Shown: positions 22,737 through 34,160 of the stretch, piece after piece
Numbering within the stretch: the first letter of the stretch is position 1
How the letters are laid out: every line of letters starts with the position of its first letter
Origin: Verpa conica
Taxonomy: Eukaryota > Ascomycota > Pezizomycetes > Pezizales > Morchellaceae
Assembly (NCBI GenBank): GCA_033030425.1
Contig: JAUFSD010000001.1
Span: 3,596,001 to 3,660,000, forward strand
Direction of reading: 5' to 3'
DNA: 64,000 nucleotides
The notes under the pieces: model-generated
The model's input: the letters and a program-made list of their open reading frames with translations, nothing else
Told to the model about the DNA's origin: nothing
Databases searched by the model: none
Program-made: the position numbers and the translations under genes

Positions 22737-24821
22737 GTTTGGAGTATAGTTTTGGGGGTATTTATGTTATATTTGGAGAGAGGCAATGAATTATGTCTAT
22801 GAAAATTAGGTGGAATAAAACACTATTGAAGTATCAAGAAAAGTGGCAGGATATAGTTTAATTATTTATAATCTGTATTGCGATTATCTAGAGGCTAGTA
22901 ATAGGCCTGAGAGCAATGGTCAGAAACCATTCCAATGTACTAGTCTATCTAACAAGCAGGTAGTAGGCCACCACCAGTATTCATCGGGAATCTCACTTAA
23001 TTCTTGCCTATTTTAGCTCAAGCTTCCTAGAGCTCCTTTATAAGATTAAGCTAAGGCTGACAGAGAGCCAGTAGTTAATTTACGGTCAGCTGCTCCTGTG
23101 GTGAAAATTAAAGGCCTGTATTCCGTATAAATTATTGCGGGCGGTTATATTTTTTTACAGAATTAGTACTATTATCACTTTCCAACAGACTATCTTGCCC
23201 TGGAAAACCGGTGTGGTCACGTCTAGAGTTAATTTGCGAGAGAAAACTATTAGTTTTGTACGTGCACTGATATTTTCCATATAGGTTCTGTCACACAGCT
23301 TCGTCAATTAGTAGGTCAGCCGAGTATCTTCCACAATATATAGCCGAGTAGATTATAGGAGTTTATTTGACGGAGAGTATCTGAACCAGTAGGCTTCTAT
23401 CCTTCATGGTTTTAGCACAATTCTCTCTTAGCTTCGAGATTCAGAGATCCAGTCTTTAAGTACGTACAGTCTTTCGTAGCCGTATATAAAAAAAATAAAA
23501 ATAAGCACCTCTGAGTAAAATAAAGCAGCCTCTAGAGTTGAATATGGGATAGGTAATAAAGAAAAAGTTATCAGGGTATCTAGAAAATTCAATTACATGC
23601 ACGGCAGTAGAGGTTAGAAATGTCCAGGAAATTATGAGAAAGTTATATAAGTGGGTGGAGGATAGAAGAGGGCATCAAACTACCAGGAAAGTCCAAATAA
23701 GTTTTATTTGGACTTTCCTATTTCTATTTTTTGTTAATCTTTTAGTTGTTTTTTATTAATTTCTCTTTTAATTATGACGTGACCCATGACTAACGTATAT
23801 ATAACGGCCTGATTATCTATTGGAAAGCCGGTGAAAGTTCGCAAAAACTAGAAGAAATAGCATAAAAACCGGAGCTTCTAAGAAGGACTCTCAATCTAGT
23901 GCTAGGGGTAACAGTTGCTAATTAATAATTCTTAATGTTTCCCAGTTTTATATAGATCATATCCGGGAGTAACGTATTACGGCTCCCAAGTACGTACACC
24001 TACACCAGGCAAGGTGTTACCCCCCAGCACTGGTAATGCAAACATTAAAAATTACCTACAACATAGGGCATATTGATACCAGACAACTAGTTCTTATGTG
24101 CAAAGATATGTAGAATGCCCTTTTACAAAAATACCATCTACCGAATATCCCCCTAGGCAACTCTACAACTACCCAACCGCATAATGAGACAGGCCTTGTT
24201 ATACATATATCTCAGTTCAGAATAATCAGAGAAGACTCTTGACTCAGTGCGATCTTCTCTTGCTCTTTGCTATGATGCATCTACTCATCATCAGGGGTTG
24301 GGCGCTACTCCACTATAGCACTGGGCCAACCTCGGCTGTTGCGTTACCGCGGCTCTGCTCTGCTTTCAAAAGATTACGGCTAGTTACCTCAGCGCCCAGC
24401 AGCGCCCCAGTAGCGTCTCTGGCCGTACTAATTCTTACGAATTCTTTATCATGGCGATGGGGCAGCGTGGATCATCTCCATCTTGGGCAACACTAATTCA
24501 AGATAGAGACAGGGCGGGGGATCATCTCCACCTTCGGAACACCCCGACGTCTCACCATGCAACCCCGCATTGTTAGCATGTAAGTCAGCTTTACCAATGT
24601 CGAGATAATCATATATCATCAAGAAAAAAAAGGGACAGCATCAATTTTGGGCTCTAGACTTTACAGAAGAATTTTCGTGAACTATATTGCCGAACCGCCG
24701 ATTAAGCGACAGGCTGCGTACAAATAACGACCTGTTCTTCTCGAATTGATTCCTACTTCTGAGTAAACCAGTATATATTCACAATTCCAACAGATTTAGA
24801 CTATAACCCCGAGAATTCAAG
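22737..24821. other. Intergenic region with a perfect hairpin
   Basis: No gene is supported. The region is AT-rich and holds the 35-nt palindrome at 23685-23719. Two similar words GGATCATCTCCAYCTT lie near 24470 and 24510. The open frame at 24239-24496 has no family signal. Confidence 0.5.
23685..23719. repeat. Perfect 16-bp inverted repeat (hairpin)
   Basis: AGGAAAGTCCAAATAA is followed by the loop GTT and then the exact reverse complement TTATTTGGACTTTCCT. Both strands can form a 16-bp stem with a 3-nt loop. It is isolated in AT-rich DNA about 950 bp after the class V enzyme gene. Function unknown. Confidence 0.85.
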
Positions 24822-26923
24822 ATGCCAGTCTTCGTCGAACAAGCAAATGACCTCCGCGACTCCCGTGTAAATCCAGCACACATCAACCCTCTCCCACGAC
24901 TCTCTCCAGCTCCACCTTCTCGCCCTTCACCAGGCGACACAGAAGAGCGTTATGAGGTTGTCATTGTGGGATCGTAAGTTCTACTTCTCCCAGTTGGGGT
25001 TCAATAATAAGGCTAACGTCGAAAAGTGGCCCAGCAGGCATTATGACTTCTGTTCTCCTCGCCCGCTACGGCATAACCAGTGTCCTAACAGTCGATGAGA
25101 AGTCCTCCCAAGTTCACGCTGGTCAAGCAGATGGCCTCCAACCGCGGACTCTAGAAGTTCTTCAATCCCTCGATCTAGCCCATGAGGTCCTAACACAAGG
25201 GTGTCAAATGCATGAAGTCGGGTTCTGGAACCCTGGTGAGGATGGCAAAGGAATTGTCAGAACAGCGTTCGTACCAGATGTTGCTGTGGCAGCGAGGTAC
25301 CCACATGAGGTTACAATTCACCAGGGTAGAATTGAGAGGATCCTGAACGAGGACCTGGAAAAGAATGGGAATAAGGTACAGAGGGGGTGGAAGGTACAGG
25401 GCTGGGAATTTGATTATGCGGATAAGGAATTCCCAGTAGTTGTGAACATGATTGGAGAGCAAGCAGAGAGGGTGGTTAGGACAAAATATTTAGTGGGTGC
25501 AGATGGTGCACATAGTACTATTAGAGATAAGATGGGATTGAAGTTAGTGGGGGATCATACAGATCATGTTTGGTATGTTTCTCCCTCGTAACAGGTTTTT
25601 GAGATATTAATTAATATTCATATTCTAGGGGTGTAATGGACTCTGTTGTGAAGACAAACTTTCCAGACATCAGGAAAAGATGCGCTATCGTAAGTCTACC
25701 GGTTCCCCTTCAATCTCAGAACAAGTATTTACATCCCTTTCCCCCTACAGCACTCCAGTACTGGCTCTATCATGGTCATCCCTCGAGAGCGTGTTTCAGG
25801 CAACAAAGTCCTAACCCGGATCTACTGCCAAATGGAGGACGAAGTAGAGCGTGACCCAGCGATCACCTCAACTTCCACCACTGACCCAACATCCGCCAAA
25901 CAAGAAGCCAAGAAACGCCGCGAGAAGGTCTCGCTCGAGCGCATCATCGCACAGAGCCAGAAAGTTCTTGCACCCTACAATATTAGCTTCGGAGATGTCG
26001 ACTGGTGGGCAGCATACCAAATCGGTCAGCGTGCAACCACCAAATTCTCACTCGCTGACGAGAATGGGGTTCTTCGAGTCCACATTGCTGGTGATGCGTG
26101 TCACACACATTCACCAAAGGCGGGACAAGGAATGAACGTGTCAATGATGGATGCCTACAACCTCTCCTGGAAACTTGCACACGTACTCAATGGGCTATCC
26201 TCCGAGAACAACGATCTGATGGCAACCTACGAACATGAGCGCCTAGACATTGCACGGCAGTTGATCGAATTCGATACAAAGTTCTCAAGCATGTTCTCTG
26301 GAAAAATTGGCGCCGAGACCGGATTGACACACGAACAATTCGTTGACGTCTTCAGCACGGGCAGCGGGTTTACTAGCGGTTGCGGTATCCAATATCGCGA
26401 GGGTATACTAGTGACCAAAGGAGAAACAAAACCACCTGGTGCGCCAGAGAGTGGACTGTTGATCCCCGGGCGGCGGTTGATGAACGTGCGTACAAAGAGG
26501 TTCGCAGATGCAAACCCGAGGGATATTCACGATGATATGCCGTCAAATGGTCGCTACCGGATCATCCTCGCTCTCCCAACGGGCTTCAGAACTGATTCAA
26601 CGGCTTTTGCGAAGATCATTGTAACGCTGGTCCAGACGGTTCCGGAAATTTTTCCGAAGGGTGCTGTAGAGACCGTTCTTGTTTTCCCTGGAGAGCGGGG
26701 GAAGCTGGAATGGTCGGATTTCCCTGAGTGCGTGGTGGAGGCTAGTGAGTGGCTGGTGTTGGGTGATCATTATGGCAATGTGTATAAGACGTGGGGCGTA
26801 GATGAGGTTTCTGGGGTTGTGGCGGTGGTGAGGCCGGATGGGTATGTAGGTGTTGTTTCTGTAGTTGAGGAGGCTGAGAAGAACGTAGTGGCGTATTTGG
26901 GTGGTGTTTTGAAAAGCGTTTAG
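24822..26923 (+). CDS. FAD-dependent aromatic hydroxylase, phenol 2-monooxygenase-like
   Basis: Four exons (24822-24973, 25027-25572, 25629-25689, 25751-26923) give 643 residues, the usual size for phenol-hydroxylase-type class A flavoproteins. The Rossmann motif VVIVGSGPAG (about 46-55) is split by intron 1. The Arg-containing FAD loop is QADGLQPRTLEVL. The DG motif GADGAHSTIR lies near 208-217 and the GD motif GDACHTHSPKAGQG near 367-380. The C-terminal third matches the thioredoxin-like dimerisation domain of phenol hydroxylases. The enzyme should hydroxylate a phenolic ring using NAD(P)H and O2 in the cytosol. There is no neighbouring ring-cleavage dioxygenase, so the substrate is open. 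Intron 1 uses an AAAAG acceptor. Confidence 0.88.
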
Positions 26924-27657
26924 AGACAAACAATTTTCCTTTTTTCCTTTCGTTTTACCTTCTTTTTCTTTTCTTTTAGATATATGACAATGGATTTTGA
27001 GTTTTCACTATCGTCATGGAAGACGGTATGGCATCTTGGAGCGACTGAAGAAGCATTTTGTGATAGATGCAAGGCGCTCTACAAAACCCAGGATACTTTT
27101 TTTCTTTTATTTCCGTACCAGCAAACCTGATGAGTAGCCGTTTACTGATTGGATAGAACAAACCAACTCTCGGGCCAGGTTACGAGAACCGGCGTCGGTG
27201 TTCAGTCAATGATATCATCGGAATAATTACACAGACCCAAAACGGCCGATCCAACTCGCAGCTAGATTTGTTTTTTGTTTTGTTTTTAATGTACTCGACC
27301 CTACATAAATCACGCCCGTTGACTGCATCATTACCGCGTGAGCGAGGGAAGGGGGTCTAAAATAGGGTTTCCCCGCGATTATAGTGTAATGAGTTGTCTA
27401 TTCTTTTCTTTTTCCCCTTTTCCCCCACCCTGAACTTGTGTTTTTTTTTCTTTTTTCTTTTCTTTTGAAAGCCACGTTTTTTATTTTTTTATACTTTCTT
27501 TATTGCATATGTAGAGCACAAGCTTTTGTGTTGTTTTCCGTTAAATGTTTATGAAAAAGACTCAGCTAGGGTGTACTGTAGGCTGCACTGTACTGTACTG
27601 GCTCGCATTTACTCTTTTTGGGCTTATCCTATTTGTAGCCCTAACCCTGATATGTAT

Positions 27658-27674
27658 CGAGTGAGAGGGTGTGA
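27658..27674 (+). promoter_or_regulatory. Bipartite motif copy (G variant)
   Basis: CGAGTGAGAGGGTGTGA. G replaces T at position 8, and the right half YRTGA is intact. Confidence 0.4.
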
Positions 27675-29669
27675 GGTATATCTTTTTTGTTTTTCTACTT
27701 TCTCATTTGTTTATTTTAGTTTGATTTATTACGTATTTCTTTAGTAAATAGGGAAGCTGAATAGTTATCACTGGGTGGGGAGGAATGATTTGCCTCGTGC
27801 TTGCTTGTTTGCTTGGTACTACTTCGAGAGTGGCTTCCATATAGAGGTACATAGGTTCCTATTCGAGTTCGAGATTCCGGATTATTTTTTTGTGGTGCAT
27901 TTGCCTCATTGGGGAACTGTTCCTTGGGGCCACTCTTGATGATTAGTATAGGATTATGGAACTTGGACGGACGAACATACGTATGTGATTATAGGATGTC
28001 CTTTTTTTTCTTTTTCCTTTCTTCCCGCTCTACTAGATATCACCAGACTCTTCAGCCTGTCGAAGGCTATAGAACGCATGGAATGTTACTCCCGAGTTAT
28101 ATCAGCCGGTATGAAACTGCATGTTGCACCAAAACCCCCCTCTTTGTAGTTGCTGGCATAGATATATAGCTGTGCCTATCGATTCCTGCAACGTTATCGA
28201 CACGAGTCTCAATCGCCAAGGGCGTAGCTTAGTATCGTGTATGCAGTGCCACAACCTTATCGAGGAGAGGTGCCATGTTTCCTTGAGATCGAGGGATAGA
28301 GCTGAGCGTCGTGGCTTGGTGGGATGGGGTCATCATGATGGATGAATCGCTGGCAGATCTTGTTATAGGTGATGACGGAGAATGACTTGGAGGACAAGGT
28401 TGACTATGAAAAAAAAAAGGCATAATGGCAAGTACCGAGAGATGAGGGACACGAGTATACAAGTACATTATAGGAGGAGTATAAGTTGCTAGAGTACCAG
28501 TAAAGTACCTTTTCACCTCAACTATGGAGGTTTCTGGAACAGCCCAGCTTTAACCCTACGCACTACGATTTTAATGAAGACACGAAGGGTGCCGAGACAA
28601 TTGAGGTATGTACTGAGGCTATGATGAGTATTGTATTTTTTTTTTGCCTTGGAAAAAAACCTTGCGGCACTAGTACATTTGCTCAAGCTCACCGGAATGT
28701 AGCTAAGAAAAAGCAATTTTTTATTTCCTAACTTGGTCGGTAATAGTTGAAAAAAGCAATGAGTCTTGGAAACAATGCCATGCAATTATTTGATTATTCC
28801 CTTACGCGTCTATCAGCTTGGCTAGAACAATTTATTTTGGCCACACCTAACTGGGTAAGATAGATAAAAAAAAATGGTTTTTTATCATATCCAGGTATTT
28901 ACGTAACTTTTTTATTTGCTTGGCTTATTCGTGAGGATCCGCTTTTGAGTTTTTCATCCGTGAATCGAAACGAGATCAGCTGAGACATCCGAGATCCAAG
29001 ATTCTAAAGAGTGATAACCAGCCTTCCGACTTGCATAACCCCTGAGCCGCAGCGGTAGGCGCTCACCCGCATCTCTGGAACCACCACGGAACATCTATAG
29101 AAATAGTGTTTTGTTTTTTTTGCTATCTTCACATTGGTCACACGGGGGCGTCGTCGCAATCGGGGCGTAGGAGGCGGAGAGCTATACAAAATTGATCACA
29201 TTTGATTGACGTACGGGCTAGAGAAATCCAGTGCCACGGAGCGGGCCAAGTTTTTTTATCACCGTTCTTGCAGCGGAGGAGTCTGGTAGATCAACTTTTA
29301 ACCAATACTCCCCAATAATATCGGACCGTAGTTGTGAATACCGCAGTCCTCTGCAACCACGGACGTCCTGCACCGGAATCCCCTTATCAAAACATCTCTT
29401 CACACAGCCAACGCGTCACTATCGTATCAAAAACCTACACTCTGAGAAATCATTGGTCCAACTTTAAGACGGGGCCCAAGAAAACTATTTAAGAAAAAGA
29501 TTTTTTTTTTGGTTGTCTTGGTAAGTCTTGGTTGTAGGCCTCGCGGCCTCTTTATGCGCCCAGACTTATGTAACCCAGCGAGGCTATGCAACTCATGATG
29601 ATCATTTTAGTTAACCATAAATTCCTGAATGACGGTATATTCTGCAGTATCCCAGCTTGGCGCATATAT

Positions 29670-29686
29670 CGAGTGATCTTGTATGA
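29670..29686 (+). promoter_or_regulatory. Bipartite motif copy
   Basis: CGAGTGATCTTGTATGA, full match, 167 bp before the next, weaker copy. Confidence 0.5.
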
Positions 29687-29836
29687 ATTTTATCCTGTAC
29701 GACAGGTGGAAGCGCCCTTGGTCGGGTATTTTGTTTTACTTCGTGTCCACGTGCATGCGCCCTGCTGGGGGATGATCAGGGAGAACTACCACAACAAGGC
29801 TTTTAGAAAAAAAAAAGTGGCAGTGACTAGTTAGTG

Positions 29837-29853
29837 CGAGTGATAGGTCCTGA
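29837..29853 (+). promoter_or_regulatory. Partial bipartite motif
   Basis: CGAGTGATAGGTCCTGA; C replaces the purine of RTGA. It overlaps a GATCACTCC word in the other direction. Confidence 0.3.
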
Positions 29854-30386
29854 TCACTCCTCTACGTAGAAGGAACCAAGTAAATGCAACCAAAGATATC
29901 ACCATACAAGTCCATCTGATTGAAAATAGAAATAGCCTTTTGATCATTGTCAGAGCTTGAAGAGCTAGAGAGGCTGACGTGGTCCCTGTCAAACAGAGTA
30001 CTGTACATGATGTTCTATGGAAAAGGCAACCTCCTGTACTGTAGAACATGGGGCATTGAAATGAAACTAACAAGGAGAAGGAGAATGTGTCATTACTGTG
30101 GTATCAACAAGGAGAGAGAAAAACAAAGAAAACTAAGTGGTTGTGAAGGACCAAATCCTTCATGTGAACTGCCCCCCAAAACTCCACACCCCTAAAAATG
30201 CTAAACAAACCCGCTCCGTTAAAAAAAAAAAGAACCCAGTAATAATAATAATAATAAAAAATTATAAAAAAAAAACGCCGTCCTGTAAAGATTTCCGAAC
30301 TCTCAAAGCTGAAAAAACTTTTACTATATTTATTGTCAGAAAATTGCCCTAAAAAAGGTGCTTCTAAAAGTAGTTGTAAAAATACC

Positions 30387-30841
30387 TCATGATCCGATCG
30401 AAGAAACCCGCTTCGGTCTTTCTGAACTGTATTTGCGTAATAGCTTTGATGGCTTCCAGCGCTTCTGTTGTCTACTACTCCCAGAGGACGATGATTCTTT
30501 GAACGAACTCCCGGTCGATGACTGTGATTCCTTCTGTTTTCGTCCATGAGCCAATAAACAATACCCAAATATTCCATTTGTAAAAAACTTACCGAGCTGG
30601 CTGTTGAAGCTGTATTTGTTTTAATCATGAACCCGTAATTCCGCGATTCTAATCGCATCATCTCCTCATCGCGACACCGTTGCCTGTAGAGATCTCCTTC
30701 CGGACCTGGAGCATACCACTCTTGCGCTGAGCGACGAGCGTGTAGGGTCTCCATGAAGGCTGTGAAACCCGGGTCTTCGGAGTCTTCATCTTGCGCATCT
30801 GGGCTGTCGCGGAAGAGGCGTGTGAAGAGGTCGGTTAACAT
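30387..30841 (-). CDS. Small conserved-looking hypothetical protein
   Basis: Two exons (30593-30841 and 30387-30533) separated by a 59-nt GTAAGT...AACAG intron give 131 residues. I do not recognise the family. Residues 1-83 are acidic and helix-prone, starting MLTDLFTRLFRDSPDAQDED and including FMETLHARRSAQEWY and a conserved-looking LYRQRCRDEEMMRLESRNYG. Exon 2 encodes a Ser-rich, then basic tail (RWKPSKLLRKY, RPKR) and ends with a TGA. No signal peptide or membrane segment is visible. The canonical donor and continuous frame support a real gene. Reading through the intron gives a longer but low-complexity tail, which I think is wrong. Confidence 0.6.
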
Positions 30842-32635
30842 TTTCTTTTCTTTCCGGGGCTCGCGGGAAAGGATGTGTATTGAGTGTAATGGTCAGAGGT
30901 ATCGTGTAATTTGGTGAACGAATCGATTGTTTTTCTTTTTTTTCTCTCTTTCCCCTCTTCCCGTTTGTTCCCTTTGGTGGGTTTTATCCTGCGGAGTGGT
31001 CTGTTTGGACTGTTGTTCGATGCGATCCTGGTGTGTGAGGAGAATCCAACTTGGGTCGAAGGCGGCGGTGAGAAGTTAGCTATATATGAAGTGGGCCGAT
31101 CGATTGTGTGCAGCATTTATTAAGGAAGCAGCTTGAGGCTCGTGAGGCATTTTTGGTCTCACTTCGCGTGGTCGGAAATGGCCATAAGTTTTAGGCATTT
31201 CCCTGTTTCTGGGTGGGTGTATTCCAGGAGAGTGCTACTGGTCACGACTCGCGAGTTCCCATAGAAATGATATCAAAGTTGGGGTTTCCTTAACGAACCG
31301 GGGTATTGGAACAAACCACATAGTGGGGTAACTACTACGTGGCACGGTAGTGGTCTAACGAACAGACGGGTCTGGCTCTACTGAATTCCGAAAGACTCCT
31401 GTCTATTGTATCTTTGTCTTCGAGGTATTTTTTTTTTTTTTACTGAGATGGCTTCTGACTTCACAAAGAATCTAGGGCGCACGAAGTAAAAACGGTTGCG
31501 GGGAAAGGCTAGAATGAGGTTCGCCCTCCGTGAAAGCCCAGAGAACCTCATGCCAGGCCGGAGAAGCCTTTCCCCCCTCCCAAAGGAACTTGGTTGAGCG
31601 GGCGTCACAAGAATAACACCCAACTGTAACTGTGTGCGCCCCCCGTGAAGAATGCTGTGAGGTAAGGGTTTGATACAGTATTAGATCAGAAACAAATCAC
31701 TTGATTCACAAAAGTAAAGGGGACAAGAGGCCCAATTCGGACTCGATCAATTGCGAAGCAGTAAGCACCCACGTGTGGTGTGTGTGTCTGATGCAACCGC
31801 ACGCCATAATAACTGTAGTACCGGTATATTATATTCGGCAAATGAGGGTTCCTTGGCCACATAGCCGCTTCAGCTGGCTCAAGCTTCCCTGGGCGGATTG
31901 GAAACTGGAGATATTATCATCAAAACTATGACCACGTGCATGAAGTTTTGTAGCCATAATAAAATAATTTACATAATAGATGATTCGTTCCTGATATCAT
32001 GAGAGGGGGAAATACATAGACCGGCTATTCACCTAGCCTGGTAGCTGCGTAATGGATGATTCGTTCTTTGTAGGATACGTTGATTATTGATCCGCCCAAG
32101 GCGAAGCGTTACTTGGCTTCGAGGCTGTTCAGAGAATGAGTGCGTAACTCTTGACCCTTTTTCTTTTCCTTGGACCCTGATGTTGCCTCAGCCTCTAATA
32201 GGACAATTGAACCTTGGCTTGAACAAAGGTACCGAAATCTGGTGTAATGTTTCATCTCCTGCACACCCCACGGCCCTGGTCCCGCGACCGCAGCGTTATG
32301 TGGAGTACCAGCCCAAGTTACTGCGAGGACCCCGATGATATCGGGGAGCCGGGAAGCTGATAGGCGAATAGTAGCCAAGTCGGATCAACGGTAATAAGCA
32401 AATAAAAAAAATAACTGAGGGTCCTGCCGAGGTATTGGAACATCGGTTTTGACGCTGTTCATCTGAACTTGGCGAATCATCGGTATATAAGCCCTTGTCA
32501 GTGCCCTTATCTCGGCTTCCAAGGGTCCCTTCCAACAAAACTTTCAGAATTTCCCAAGTCCTTGAGAGGAGGGTAGAAAAAAAGCAAAATAAAAAATAAA
32601 AAATATTTCAACGTTCAATACGAATTAAACGAAAC
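30842..32635. other. Intergenic region between divergent orphan and aldolase genes
   Basis: No gene is supported. A CT-rich block at 30930-30980 probably belongs to the orphan gene's 5' side. The first copy of the aldolase-flanking direct repeat is at about 32140-32250. GATGATTCGTTC occurs twice (about 31979 and 32053). An A-rich leader precedes the aldolase ATG. Confidence 0.5.
32140..32250 (+). repeat. Diverged direct repeat, copy 1 (upstream of aldolase gene)
   Basis: The core AGGTACCGAAATCTGG at 32227-32242 recurs at 34136-34151. On the 5' side both copies have TGGCTTGA five bases before the core and a T-rich CTTTTTCTTTT block about 70 bp earlier. The overall match over about 100 bp is imperfect. 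Confidence 0.55.
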
Positions 32636-33436
32636 ATGTCTGCATCCATCCCGACGAAGATCAATGTCTCGCTTCCGCAGCTCGCTAAAATGATTGATCA
32701 TTCTCTCCTCCACCCCACGATGACCGATGCAGAGATTCGAAAGGGTCTTGAGCTTAGTAAAAAGTACAAGGTCGCGACTGCGTGCATTAAGCCCTACTCA
32801 ATACCATTGGCTTGTGAGATACTCTCCGGCACTGGTGTTTTAGTTTGTCCCGTCATAGGTTTCCCCCACGGAAATAGTACCACCGCCATTAAGGTTCAAG
32901 AGGCAGCGGCTGCCGTTGACGCGGGAGGAGATGAGATCGACATGGTTATTAATATTGGGAAAGCGCTGGGCAGTGATTGGGACTACGTTACAGAGGAGAT
33001 TCGGCAAATAAACCACACAGTAACCTCCAAAGGTGCCATACTAAAGGTTATCTTTGAAAACGATTACCTCAATGAAGATCAAATTGCCACATTGTGCGGT
33101 ATCTGCTCCGAACTCAATGTTGCATTTGTCAAGACCTCCACGGGGTATGGGTTTGTCAAACAGTCCAATGGACTTTACTCATATGATGGTGCGACCCTCC
33201 CACATCTCAAACTGATGCGGGAAAAATCGGCCCGACAAGTGCAGATTAAGGCTGCCGGAGGAGTTCGGACGTTGGATGACCTGTTGAGGGTTATGGCTCT
33301 CGGAGTAACAAGGGTTGGGGCCACCGCAACGGTGGCAATTCTAGAAGAGGCAGAAAGAAGGGGGATTGGGCAGGAGCCGGTTGAGGTTGAGGTTAAGCCT
33401 GTTAATAACAATGACACAGCTAGAGGAGGTTATTAG
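32636..33436 (+). CDS. deoC: Deoxyribose-phosphate aldolase (DERA)
   Basis: An intronless 266-residue class I aldolase that splits 2-deoxy-D-ribose 5-phosphate into glyceraldehyde 3-phosphate and acetaldehyde, so that deoxynucleosides can feed central carbon metabolism. The key residues are in place: Asp102 in DEIDMVINIG; Schiff-base Lys166 in VAFVKTSTGYG; and Lys205 in IKAAGGVRT, which lowers the pKa of the first. The phosphate-binding loops (GFPHGN, GGVRT) are also visible. It starts MIDHSLLHP about 19 residues in, typical of the family. The neighbours share no nucleoside function. It is one of only a few uninterrupted genes here, and lies between two copies of a direct repeat, which leaves gene transfer or retroposition possible but unproven. 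Confidence 0.95.
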   Translation: MSASIPTKINVSLPQLAKMIDHSLLHPTMTDAEIRKGLELSKKYKVATACIKPYSIPLACEILSGTGVLVCPVIGFPHGNSTTAIKVQEAAAAVDAGGDEIDMVINIGKALGSDWDYVTEEIRQINHTVTSKGAILKVIFENDYLNEDQIATLCGICSELNVAFVKTSTGYGFVKQSNGLYSYDGATLPHLKLMREKSARQVQIKAAGGVRTLDDLLRVMALGVTRVGATATVAILEEAERRGIGQEPVEVEVKPVNNNDTARGGY

Positions 33437-33615
33437 TCTGTGTGTTAGGTGCAGATTCCGTGGAAAAAGATAGTAATTTGTGATGAATACTTTTAGAAGT
33501 ATCAAATATTATATTACATTTCTAGAACTTCTAGGGGTTCCCTGCATATTCAGGGTGGTAGTGCAGTTATGCGTGGTGAATACGAAAGAATAAATCAAGT
33601 CCGGCGGTAAGGTCT

Positions 33616-33632
33616 TCATATGCTGTCACTCG
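33616..33632 (-). promoter_or_regulatory. Bipartite motif copy (C variant)
   Basis: Minus strand CGAGTGACAGCATATGA, right half intact; 180 bp after the aldolase stop. Confidence 0.45.
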
Positions 33633-34044
33633 ACACCCAACCCCATCTAATCATATGGAACCAAGATTAGAAGCATAGATACCCGCAGCTTGAAGAAACA
33701 ATTATTAGTTTTAATCTTCGCCTACTTTTGTCGATATGCATAAATGTGGTAGCACGCCATACTTGCGTATGTGGAGATGCGGAGAAATGACATGAAAGCC
33801 ACTGAAATATATCTTTTGCGGCCCTCTAGATGGTGCAGACAGCCCTACGAGCTTTAGCTCACGTAAGTAAAAAGAAAGAAACAATTTTTTTACTACGGAA
33901 AATGGTACTGATTATATTAGCTGCATATATAATTGGTTACCTCAACAACAAGCTTCAAACGTACGTACCTACTACCGGCCATTCGGAAGATGGGTAGATT
34001 GTTGATCATTTCCCGCTGATCCCTTTATTCGGGGCCATTCATGA

Positions 34045-34160
34045 AGAGCAAGTGTGTAACTTCAACCTTTTTTTCTTTTAACCCTCGACCCGCCTACCTG
34101 GATATTGGCCAATTATATACCAGTGGCTTGAGTATAGGTACCGAAATCTGGGGTAAATAC
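34045..34160 (+). repeat. Diverged direct repeat, copy 2 (downstream of aldolase gene)
   Basis: Carries TGGCTTGA, five bases, then AGGTACCGAAATCTGG (34136-34151), as in copy 1. The preceding T-rich block and GTGTGTAACTTC/GTGCGTAACTCT words also align. Confidence 0.55.

Larger units (their letters stand above)
26924..30386. other. Long gene-free stretch
   Basis: No gene is supported over 3.4 kb. It includes T-rich and CT-rich tracts (27400-27500) and bipartite motifs at 27658-27674, 29670-29686 and 29837-29853 (partial). A low-complexity A/TAA run sits at about 30220-30275, downstream of the minus-strand orphan gene. Short frames at 29004-29467 have no recognisable product. Confidence 0.5.

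Noticed and set aside
24239..24496. 85-codon frame before the FAD monooxygenase
   Set aside because: No recognisable domain, no upstream promoter-like tract, and it lies in repetitive sequence.
14239..26923. Possible secondary-metabolite cluster (CoA ligase, MFS, class V enzyme, FAD monooxygenase)
   Set aside because: No backbone synthase (polyketide, peptide or terpene) or cluster regulator is present, and the genes are separated by wide gaps with unrelated-looking promoters.
29004..29467. Overlapping short frames on both strands
   Set aside because: None matches a family; they overlap each other and lack splice partners.
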